Below are positions 24,622 to 49,694 of a DNA stretch of 64,000 nt, piece after piece. This DNA comes from Phalacrocorax aristotelis. Lineage: Eukaryota; Chordata; Aves; Suliformes; Phalacrocoracidae. Position numbers and translations under genes: made by a program. The stretch is from the NCBI RefSeq assembly GCF_949628215.1, contig NC_134283.1, positions 22,174,975-22,238,974 of the forward strand. Direction: 5' to 3'. Every line of letters starts with the position of its first letter. Positions within the stretch are counted from its first letter, which is position 1. The notes beneath the pieces were generated by a model. It saw only the letters and a program-made list of their open reading frames with translations. It ran no database searches and was not told where the DNA came from.

Positions 24622-27600
24622 ATGGCGGCGGCGGCGGTGGAGTGGAGTGTCGTCCTCCTCACCTGCCAGCGCGGCGGCTGTGTCTCCGCCTTCCAGCGAG
24701 GCAAGCGGCGGGGCTGGCGCTCGCCCTCCCCTCCCCGCGGCGCGGCGGGGCGGCGGTGCCAGCCCTCAGCCGTGTCTGGTTTGGCAGAGCTAGAGGTCCG
24801 CCGGCTGAGGGGCGGCCTGGGCCCGCGCCCCCCCCAGCTCCTCCTGGCCGTGGAGGACCCCTGGGCCCGCCTGGGCAGCGGCGGGGCCACCCTCAACGCC
24901 TTGCTGGTGGCGGCCGAGCACCTCAGCGCCCGGGCGGGATGCACGGTGAGGGGCCGGGGAGTGGAGGGGCGGGGGCTGGGGCGATGGCTGTCCCGTCCGC
25001 GCTCAGTGTCCCCTGCTCTGCCCGCCCAGGTGGTGACCGCCGACGTCCTGAGGGAAGCCCGGATCCTTATTATGCACATGGTGAGAGCTGACCTGCAGCC
25101 TGTTTTGGGACCCCTCTGTCACGCGGCTAGGAGCTGGAGCCACCTCCTCGCACCCTCTCCCTCCCTGTGACCCCCTCATCCCACCAGGGCCGCGACTTCT
25201 CGTTCGACGACTGTGGCCGGGCCTTCACCTGCCTTCCTGTGGAGGAGCCTGGCGCCCCGGCCGAAGCTCTGGTCTGCAACTTGGACAGCCTGCTGGGAAC
25301 CATGACACACCGGGTCTGTGTGGCCTGTGGGATGGGGCTCTGGGCTCCTGCCGTGCAATGCTGGGCACCCTGGTGTGGGGGTGGGTTCGGCTCCCCCTGA
25401 AGCCTTCAGGGTGCCTTCAGCAGGTTCCCAGCAGGGCGGGAAGGGTGCTAGGTGCCCCACGAGGGCTGGGCCCCTTCTGTGCCATCCCTGGGCACGTGGT
25501 CCTTTTCTCAGCAGCTCTGTGTGGGCTCCCCACCTGGCGTGTGGGTCTGCAGTACCGACATGCTCCTCACCGTGCCCTCTGCACCAGGTGAGTAGGTGCC
25601 AGCCTTGCCTCCAGCACCCGCTTTGGTTCTGGACAGGGGTCGGAGCTTGCGGTGGCGCAGCCAGTTCAGCCTGTGTCATGCCCTCATGAGGGTGTGGGTG
25701 CTTGGGTGTCGCTGACCACTGTGTGGTTGTGACCATCTGCTGTGCCTACAACAAGGTGGCCAAGGCTGGACGTTGCTGTAACCGCCTCTGCTGCGGGCCC
25801 AGTTTTCAGGCAGTTGTGCCCAGCATGGGTATGTTCGCTGCCCCAGTGGGCACTGGTCTCCGTTCCTCTCCCCAGGAATTGACTGGAATGGCTTCCAGGG
25901 TGTCAGAGTGATCGCAGTGCCTGGGAGTCAGGAGTATGCCAAGAACCATGGGGTCTACCTCACTGATGAGCAGGTCCAGAGCAGCTCCCCCTTCAAGGGG
26001 CATCCCTTGGAGGCACAAGGGTCATCCCCCCCTTCAGTCCCTTGGGTGCTGAGGTCCCAGCCCTGCCACAGCTGCTTGGCTTGGGGCACCCTGAAGAGCT
26101 CAGTGGGGTGGTCTTGCTCCCAGGGGCTGGTGTGCGACATCATCTACAAAGGCACAGAGGCGCAGATCCAGCAGTGCGCAGGACCTGATGGCACAGTCCC
26201 ACTGGTATGGCACAGCTCAGTTGTCAGTGGCCCTGCCAGCCCTGTCCCTCCTGTCACCATGGCTGTGTCCTCAGCTCTGCTGTGCCCTGGCAGGTCTGCG
26301 GGGTGGTTTTCTTCTCCTCGGATGCCACTGAACAGCTTCTGGCCACCCACGTCATCCCTCCTCTGGATGCCTGCACCTACTTGGGGCTGGACTCGGGGGC
26401 ACCACCCATCCAGGTTACAGCCCCTCTGTGGGAGACGGGACCCCTTGCCCCACGGGTGCCACTGCTGGGCATCTCTGTGGGGCCTGTTTTCCCCTCTGCT
26501 GCCAGATTTGGGCAGGAGAGGTGGCAGGAGGGGAGCACATAGCAGCAGGGTGGGGCTCAGGGTGGCTGCATCGGCCAGCCCAGCTGCACCCATCAGGTCC
26601 CTTCTCTCCCCAGCTCTCCCTCTTCTTTGACATCGTGCTGTGCATGGCAGCGGGGATGACAGAGGAGGATTTCATAAAGGGCAGTGGTGATGCCGGTGTG
26701 AGGAGTGCCCGCTCCGTGCTGTGGACAGCGCTCCACACCTTCCCTCTTAGCATGGGTGAGTGATGCTGTGGTGGGTGCATGTGAAGTGATCCATCCCTGG
26801 GCCCTCTTCCCCTGTGTGGGGAGAGATGGGGTGCTCAGGGCCTAGCACCCAGCTGTTTCTCCCTACAGCTGTGGGTCCCCAGGTCTTCTCTCCCCACCCC
26901 TTTGACTGGGGATGTTCAACGTGGCTGCCCTTGGCTCACGTGGGTGTCAGGCACACCTGCTGTTGATGTGCTGATGACTCTCCTGACCACCCTGCAGCCT
27001 GCATCCCCGGTTCATCCTATGACTACCTGACCACCTCTGCAAGCGACCATATCCGCAGCTTGACGCTCCTGCCCAGCTCTGCCAGCCACCTCCGCTTCTG
27101 CAAAACAGCCCATTCCCACGTGGACGTATGTCCTTCCATCCCCAGCCTTGCTCACACGTGTTTTGTGGGGGTTGCTCTGGGCTGCGTGGCCAGATCCCGG
27201 TCCCACGTACCTCTGTACCCCTGGCAGCAGCCCTGCCTCCTGGAGGACGGCTCTTCAGTCACCAATTCCCTGCTGGAAGGAGCCGTGCGGCTGGCAGCTG
27301 GCAGCGTCATCCAGCACTGTCACATCCAGGTAGGTGGCTGGGGTGAGGGTGACCTAGAGTTCTCAGTCCACTGAATGGGCAGCAGGGCGTGGTGACCCTG
27401 GCTGGGATGGGGGACCCATGGCTCTGAGATATGGGGTGTTGTTCCTCCTCCTGGCTGCCTTTTGGCTGGTACTGGCAACACTGGTGGCTGTTGTCCCTAG
27501 GAAAGGGGAGGAGAGTAACACCCTCAGCTGTCCCTACCCGGGGGCTTTGCCATGGCTGTGAGCCCTGGATGCTGTTGTCTGGCCTGAATTTCTGCAGTCC

Positions 27601-30600
27601 ACATCCCTGCAGCTCCATGACAAAGTGTGTCCTTCTGGCACCTGGCTCCTGCTGGCCCCAGCTTGTCTTCTGGGGTGGTTGTCCCCTTCCAAGGCTGGGG
27701 TCTAGCTCTGGTTTGGGGGCTGCTCTGGCAATGACAGTGCCAATCAGGGCCTCACTGTCTCTTCTGCAGGGTCCTCTGGAGATCGGTCCTGGCTGCCTCC
27801 TCTCGGGCCTTGCCATAGGCTCCTCACTGGCCCTGCAGGGCTGTCCCCTGCGTGACGTCATCCTGCAAGGCCACCACATCCGGCTGCGAGACCTGCCCTG
27901 CCGCGTGTTCACGCTCACTGGCTGCCTTGACGACTGGCAGGTACAGGGGCAGCGAGGTGGCACAAGGCTTCCTGTGAAGCCGAGGCGTAACCAGCCCCTC
28001 CATCCCCCTGCAGAGCCCTGCCGAAGAGGCCACCTACTTGAACATGACCTGGGCTGAGTTTTTCCATCGGACGGGCATACGGTAGGTGCCACATGCCAGG
28101 ATGGGACAGGAGACTGGGCTCTTCTGGGGATGGCTGCAGTGAAAGGTGTCATGGCCACCCCAATCCATCCTGTGGCCCTCCTCCCCTCCTGGAAGACGTC
28201 CTTGAGCTCTGGGGTGGTGATGACGGGTTCTCCTTCTGTCAGGGAAGGGGACCTTTGGGATGCTGAGATGCCGCGGAGGAGTCGCTGCCTGCTCAATGCC
28301 CGGCTGTTCCCAGTGCTGCACGCTTGCGAGGCGCTGGGGCTGGAGGATGTGCTGTGGCTGCTGGCCCCGGCACCAGTGGCCGGTGTGCGGCTGGCACGCT
28401 GGCGGGCAGCCTGGCGCATGTCCTGGCAGGAGCTGCTGCCCTGCCTGGACAAGGCAGCCGAGCTGCGTGCCCGCCGGGCCCTCTTCTTCCTGCAGGGCCA
28501 GTGCAAGGTGCGGCGGGTGCTGCTGGGGCGCCAGGACAGCAGCCTCCTACCGCTTGCCCGCAGCGCCGTCCACGAGGGCTACCATGAAGCTGTGCTGGGC
28601 ACGCTGGACGAGGGTGAGCTGGACTTCCACAAGCTGTGCCTCACATCTCTGGGCATTGGGGATGTCAGGTGCTCCCCAGGCCCTCCAGTAAGAGCCCGTG
28701 GGGTGCACCCCCAGGGCATCAAACAAGCCAGGGTGAGCACAAGCCATGTGAGTCCCTCTCCCCTGGAGCTGGCTTATTGCAGAACTGGGCTGGTTTGGGG
28801 CAAGCTGCAGCCTGGCTATGGCTTTGCAGCCTCCTTTTGTTTTCTAGTTGCCTCCACGGCTGGTGACACTGGCATTGCAGCCCGAGCTCTTGCCTGCATC
28901 GCTGATGTCCTGGGCTGCATGGCACAAGGGGAAGGGGGCTTGCGGAGCGGGCCCGCTGCCAACAAGGAGTGGGCTTCGGCTTTTGGGCACCTGGAGAGTG
29001 GGGACATTGCCAGTGGTGTCCGGGAGCTGGCAGCTGAGCGGCAGAAGTGGATGAGCAGGTGAGGCTGGGGCTGGTGAGCAGCTGCTGCCCTGTCCCAGTC
29101 ATTGGCATTCAGGAAGCTGTGGTAGTGGGCTCAGCGTCTCTCTTTTCCCAGGCCAGCTTTGCTGGTCAGAGCAGCTCGGCATTACGAGGGGGCCGAGCAG
29201 ATCCTCATCCGGCAGGCAGTGATGTCCTCATGCCAGTTTGTCACTGTGGGGCAGGCGGAGCTACCACCCTTGGGGCACTGGGTGCAGGTGGCGTGTCCGG
29301 CCCGCCTGGACCTCTCCGGTGAGTGCATCCCTCCAGATGGATGTCTTGGCCCATGATGTTGTGGGGGAAAAGAAGTTGGGGTGCCGTGGAGAGCTGAAGG
29401 TGAGCATTGGCAGGTGGCTGGAGCGACACGCCCCCCATCACATACGAGCATGGGGGTGCTGTGGTGGACGTGGCAGTGCTGGTGGATGGGTGCCGGCCCA
29501 TTGGCGCCAGGGTGCGGCGCATTCACGAGCCAGAGCTGCGCCTCGTCAGCTTCAGCGGGACACCAGAGAGCGAGGCAGCGGTGGAGCTGGTGTGCCGGGA
29601 GCTGGAGCACTTGCAGGATTACTGCCAGCCGCATGCGCCAGGTGAAGTGTCACCAGCTGCATGGCCTGGCTCTGTACCCCTGATGTCCCCTTGGTGTCCT
29701 GACCCCATGGTGCCAGGGTGGCCCTTTTTGGGGACAATGGGATGAGGGAGCAGGTAGTGCAGCAAGCATCAGCTTTGCTTTCTCCTTTTGTTGCCAGGAG
29801 CATTGCTCAAAGCTGCCTTCATCTGCACCCAAGTCGTGCAGTTCCCCTCGCAGAAATCCTTGTGGGCCCAGCTGATGGAGAGCTTCGGGGGTGGGTTTGA
29901 GGTGCACACCTGGTCCAAGCTGCCCCACGGGTCTGGCCTTGGTAAATCTGCAGGGAGAGGGCTGGGGAGTCCCTCCTGCTGCAAGCACTGGGATGGGGCA
30001 TCCGCCTTACTGCCCCACAGCCAGGAGCCCAGCCCCAGCTCTCACGGGGCACGTGTGGTGCCTTGCTACCCCGGTGCCCTGCCTGTGTTCCCTGCAGGCA
30101 CCAGCAGCATCCTGGCAGGAGCGGTGATGGCATCACTGTACCGGGCAGCTGGGAAGTCTGCCAGCACAGAGTCCCTCATCCACGCCGTGCTGCACCTGGA
30201 GCAGAAGCTCACAACAGGTAGTGGCTGGGGGGATTGGCCAGGCTGTGGGGTGGGGGACCTGGCAGTGGCTAAGGACCCTCTGCCCTGCAGGTGGCGGTTG
30301 GCAGGACCAGGTGGGCGGGCTTGTGCCCGGCTTCAAAATTGGGAGGTCAAAAGCCCAGCTGCCACTCAGGGTGGAGGTGGAGAAGATCCTGGTGCCCAAT
30401 GGTTTTACCCAGACCCTCAACGATCACTTACTGCTGGTGTACACGGGGAAGACTCGCCTGGCCCGCAACCTGCTTCAGGTAACACCTGGGTGTTGCGGGC
30501 TCTGGCCTCTGCTCACCCCGTGGCCTTTGTGCCTGTCCCCTTCGCTGGTGCAGAACTTTGCCACCCCGATGGGAGCAGGCACTGAAGGCTGCGGGTGCAG

Positions 30601-31866
30601 CACTACTTCCCTGGGTGCTGCTGGAGCCATACGAATGGTGATGGGGATGTTCTGGTGGCCCCTTGCAGGATGTGGTGAGGAACTGGTATGCCAGGCTGCC
30701 CTCCGCTGTGCAAAATGCTGACGCGCTGGTGAGCAACGCCGAGGAGTGTGCCCAGGCCTTGAGGCAAGGTGTGAGCCCCCCCTCTCTGGGCCAGGCTGGC
30801 CCTTTTAATGACTGACACAACACAGACTTCCCTGGGGACAGTCTGTGTAGTCATGGAGGGGGGAAAAGCTGGGGGGGGGTTCAGGTTCTTGCAGCTGCAG
30901 AAGCCTCAAATCTTCCCCTAGGCCCACTGGACGTTACAGGCAATGCCCCAAAATTCAGGTTTGAGCGAAGACATGAGATGGGGGGTTAGACATGCCAAGT
31001 CTGTTTAATTTTCTGTGAGCTGTCCATGATGGGGCTAGGGGCTGTGCCTAGCTTGTGCGGTGGATTCATCTGGCCTTTGGCTGCTGGGATGCTGTAGAGC
31101 ATTAAAGCAAGCAAATTCTCCCCCTGTGGAGGATTAAAAATAAACACCAACATGCGAGGGCTGGGTTTGCTTGCTCGGCAGCCAGAGCCAGCAGGAACTG
31201 GATAGATGAGAAAGCTGAATTCAGCTTGGGCTGAGCAGGAGAGGCAGGGATAGGTTTGTGCCCCTTGGGCAAGAAATAGAGGTAAAATGTTTGCAATATC
31301 CTCTCCTGCAGGTAACCTACCGCTCATCGGCAAGTGTCTGGACCGGTACTGGCAGCAAAAGAAATGCATGGCCCCAGGGTGCGAGCCACTGGCTGTCGGG
31401 CGCATGATGGATGCTCTCCGGCCCTATATCTATGGGCAGTGCTTGGCTGGGGCTGGCGGCGGCGGCTTCCTTTATGTCTTAACCAAAGGCCCTCAGCAGA
31501 AAGAGGCATTGCACCAAATTCTAGCTAAAAGTGAGGTGAGATGTAAGCGCTGAGGTGGTTCACTGCTGCAGGTGGCTTGCAGAAACTTGCTTTAAGTAGC
31601 ACAAACACTAGAAGCATCTCGCTCCACCATGAGCGGGCTGCGATTGCTTTTTGTCCCCTTAACCCTCCCCAGGAGCATGGAGGTGAGAACAGGTCCCTTG
31701 CTGGCTCCTGTCCCAGCCCATAACTTTTTTTTTAAATTATTTTTCCTAGGGACTGGGCAACTTCAGTATCCACAGCATTGAAGTGGACACAGGTGGTTTC
31801 TCTGTGGAGGTTGTGGGATGTGATCCAAAGGACAGTGCTCACCCTGCAGGGGACGTGGCTGTGTGA
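24622..31866 (+). CDS. FCSK: FCSK (FUK), L-fucose kinase
   Basis: Cytosolic enzyme of the fucose salvage pathway; phosphorylates free L-fucose to fucose-1-phosphate before GDP-fucose synthesis. Exons: 24622-24700, 24788-24945, 25030-25080, 25188-25313, 25515-25587, 25876-25973, 26124-26204, 26294-26413, 26614-26755, 26998-27125, 27228-27329, 27770-27940, 28014-28081, 28243-28613, 28848-29058, 29152-29318, 29414-29641, 29798-29941, 30098-30217, 30291-30478, 30669-30768, 31312-31535, 31750-31866. These sum to 3267 nt, 1088 residues (human about 1084). The N-terminal fucokinase/nucleotidyltransferase-like half has GSGGATLN (56-63), [13 protein letters not shown] and [12 protein letters not shown]. 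The C-terminal GHMP-kinase half has GSGLGTSS near residue 838, then [10 protein letters not shown] and GAGGGGFLY. Intron 1 starts with GC; donors of introns 4 (GTCTGT) and 6 (GTCCAG) are weak. The ATG opens [16 protein letters not shown], in line with the human start. Confidence 0.96.
24701..24787 (+). other. FCSK intron 1: GC-AG intron, 87 bp, stop-free
   Basis: To keep the conserved QRELEV sequence, exon 1 must end CAGCGAG and the intron must start GCAAGC and end TTTGGCAG. GC-AG introns are a known minor class (about 1 percent) with strong flanking consensus, here AG|GCAAG. The 87 bases are in frame and lack a stop, so retention would add 29 residues. Confidence 0.8.
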
Positions 31867-32363
31867 AGAACTTCAGCCGTGACCCACTCCTGGCACATAC
31901 ACAGCGCAGGGGAGGGAGCAGCCAGCTGCCTTCCAAAGCAGGGAAATCCCTGCTACTTTAGAGGCAGCTCCTTCAGCCAGCTCCAGCAGGTGCCTTCCAT
32001 CTTGATGTGGCCTTTTTGTGCTGCTACTTGCCCCAAAAGCCAGTGGCTGGAGAAGCTGTGACGAGCTGGGCAGGCCAAACAGTCCCTGGAGGGTGGCCTT
32101 ACTGGAAGGACAGTTTGCTAGGGCCTCCAGGCTGATTTGGGGGTTTCAGTTCAGTTTTCCTGGCTCTCCAAAGGGGAGAGAATAGCATTTGTTGCACTGC
32201 TTCTAGTAGGAACCTTCCTGCTCTTCCAGTACCAGGGTCCCACGCTGCCTGTTCAGTGTGCTATGCTCCTGCACCAAGGATGAACCTGGATGTGAAATCA
32301 AGTCCCTCTCCTGTGCTGAGATACTATATCTGCAGTGAGTTACTAGTTGCTGCAGTCTATTTG

Positions 32364-32369
32364 AATAAA
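32364..32369 (+). terminator. FCSK poly(A) signal AATAAA
   Basis: AATAAA 498 bases after the FCSK stop at 31864-31866, followed by a T/G-containing stretch (GCTTGTTCC, then GAGTTTATGCTGCTCTG). It sets the FCSK 3' UTR at about 31867-32385. Confidence 0.75.
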
Positions 32370-32385
32370 AAAAGCTTGTTCCCAG

Positions 32386-32734
32386 CATGAGTTTATGCTG
32401 CTCTGTCCCTAGCAGGGTTCCTTCCTCCCTGCAGGAGCGCAAGGCCCCAGCAATGTGGGGGGCAAAGCTCTTCCAGGGGTGGGCATGACAGGAACTGCAT
32501 GCAGGGGCTGGACATGGCCCTCCACAGCCCTGGGCGATGGGACAGCAGGGGAGGGCAGGCTGGCACCATCTCAGGGATGTTTGTTCTCACTGTGTGCCAA
32601 TGCCAGCAGTGTGGGGGATGACAGGAAGAACCTCTTGATGCTGTGGCACAGGGTAGATGAAGAAAAATGGTGCATAGCTCTTGTCCCACATCATTCCCTC
32701 AGGGCTCGCAGGCACACACACACACCCCAAGGCT
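32386..32734. other. Spacer between convergent FCSK and COG4
   Basis: About 350 bases between the two facing poly(A) sites. It has no gene. A short CA run (ACACACACACAC, about 32714-32726) reads as TG on the minus strand and serves COG4 3' end formation. Confidence 0.65.
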
Positions 32735-32753
32735 GCTGCTCAGCCAGGCAAGG

Positions 32754-32759
32754 TTTATT
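32754..32759 (-). terminator. COG4 poly(A) signal with TG-repeat downstream element
   Basis: Plus-strand TTTATT is AATAAA on the minus strand. About 30 bases further in the minus direction comes GGGGTGTGTGTGTGTG, a textbook GU-rich downstream element. The COG4 3' UTR is then about 32735-33380, which shows no other feature. Confidence 0.8.
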
Positions 32760-33380
32760 TGGAGTAGCGTACAGGGCACAGTCAGCCAGCAGGGACACAG
32801 CCCCCCTTCTGGCAGCGGATTCTAAGGATTTTCCAAGCACCCTACCCACAAGGAAATCACTCCTCTTCCCCTTCTACAGAGCCACTAGGAAAGTGCCAGG
32901 GGTTAGGATGTGTAGGATGGCAGTAGCTGACCCTTAAACTGGTGGCACAGAAGGAACACACCTTGTGGCCAGCAGCACGGGTAGAATGCTCTCTGCAGAC
33001 CTGTATCTGAATCACACCTCAACAGCCCCCAGATTTCCTGACCTGTGACCTCCTGCAGGGCAGCAGAATGAAGGGAATCAGGAGTTAGCACAAGCTTGTC
33101 CCTCAGACTTGCATGTGTTTTCAGAAATAGTGTCATGCTGCTCTCAGCGTGAAAGATTCCTCTGCTCCCTTTTTTCCTGCTCTCACAAAAGGATGGCAGC
33201 TCTTTTTCCCTGGCCCAGGAATGCCCCTTGCTCTGAGGAACACGAGCAGAAGGGCAGACATCACCCCAACCCCACACCATCTAACAGCCAGCATGCCCCA
33301 GGGCATGACCTGGGCAGGCTCCAGGGCTGCAGCCTTCCTGCTGCTACCTCTAGCGTAATGCTGACCCAAGCACTGACCAA

Positions 33381-48533
<15,153 letters not shown>

Positions 48534-48880
48534 CTTAGGGTGCAGCTGACGCCGTCGGTGCCGCCGTGAGGCCCGCCCGGCCTGCCTCTGGCGATACCTG
48601 AACGTTTACGCCGGCTCGGATCCGCCTGTAGCGCGGGAGGCTCACGCTCCCCCGACGCTCTACGCTGAAACGCAGCTTTTTTTTAAAATTTTATTTTCGG
48701 AGGCTTTCGGTGCGGGGAGCGGCTGCTATCGCCCGCTGATCATTCAGGCGCTTCTCCGGTCAGCCTCACTCCGCCACAAGCCGCGCGCGCGTCGGGCCAC
48801 GCGGGAAGCCCCTGGAGGAGGTGCGGGAGGGTAGGGCGCAGGCGCGGGGCTTATGGCGGAGGGGGTCGTCGTCGCGCCAG
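48534..48880. promoter_or_regulatory. Divergent COG4 (-) / SF3B3 (+) promoter, CpG island
   Basis: CpG-rich block (island extends about 48100-49300) between the two start regions. On the minus strand AAGATGGCGGC, a YY1-type element, overlaps the COG4 ATG (about 48526-48536). GCGCAGGCGC at 48836-48845 resembles an NRF1 site close to SF3B3 exon 1. No TATA box was found. Confidence 0.7.
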
Positions 48881-48925
48881 CCTAGCTAGGAGCAGTATCC
48901 GCTGCCATCCTCCTCTGTCTGCACG
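48870..48925 (+). other. SF3B3 non-coding exon 1 (start approximate)
   Basis: The donor CTGCACG|GTAAGG at 48925/48926 lies in the CpG island upstream of the first coding exon, whose acceptor TTCTTGCAG ends at 49651. The exon's 5' end is inferred to fall around 48870-48890. Intron 1 (48926-49651) shows CpG-rich sequence and no other feature. Confidence 0.6.
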
Positions 48926-49694
48926 GTAAGGGTGGCCCTGCTGTGCCGTGCCCACCCACCGGCTGCCGCTCGGCTGGGGGGATGTGGTATGGGCAGGTAT
49001 TTTTGCGGGGGGAACGGCCGCAGGCCCGAGCGCGGCGGGCCCCTTAGGACTGGGCCTGTGGGTGGCGGCCAGGCGTTGATCCCTGGCCGGTTCCCGGAGC
49101 CTGCGGCCCCACTCCCCGAGAGCGCGGGGAGCCAACCCGGGATGCGGGGCGATGCTGGGCTTCGGGCCCCGGGAGGGCTTGGGTAGGGCTGGGGGCAGCT
49201 GGGGCCGGTTTCCGCGGCCGGCGGCAGGGGGGCGGCAGGGCTCCCTCCCGCCTCAGCCCCGGGGAAAGGAGCCGACTCAGGCCCTTGCTCCGTGCTGTTG
49301 TGGGTAGCTTGGCTTGTCTTAAATGAAAGGGCGAGACCGGTGAGGTGTAACGCCGCAGGGCACCTCTAGAGGGATTTGCTAACTTTGGTTTCTGAACCAC
49401 TAAAATCTTAAGAGAAGTAATTAGCTGGAACTGCTGATCAGTCATGCGGCAGCGAGGAGTTCAGTAGCCCGGTTATCTTTGGGAGAGACTGTTGCACTGT
49501 ATTAATAAATACCAATTATTTTAGCTGGGTGGCAGTCAGTCTCCTAATGTAAAATGATCCACACAGACAAATGAGGGCACCAGTTCTCTCTCTGTGCCAT
49601 GTGGAAGACTTTGTTTTTACAAAGTGTATGTATCTGTTCTACTTCTTGCAGACTCAGTGGAGCTACGGTAAGGTGAAGGGAACCCATTGCCAAC

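Larger units (their letters stand above)
23250..24960. promoter_or_regulatory. CpG island, divergent ST3GAL2 (-) / FCSK (+) promoter
   Basis: Very GC- and CpG-rich block containing GGGGCGGGGC (GC-box) runs around 23950-23965, four ZNF143-type elements (23982-24564), the likely ST3GAL2 exon 1 and the first two FCSK exons. No TATA box is evident on either side, as expected for a housekeeping divergent promoter. Confidence 0.75.

Noticed and set aside
27307-28506. A 399-codon minus-strand frame antisense to FCSK
   Set aside because: It crosses several FCSK exons and introns, has no family motif, and reflects codon bias of the sense exons plus high GC.
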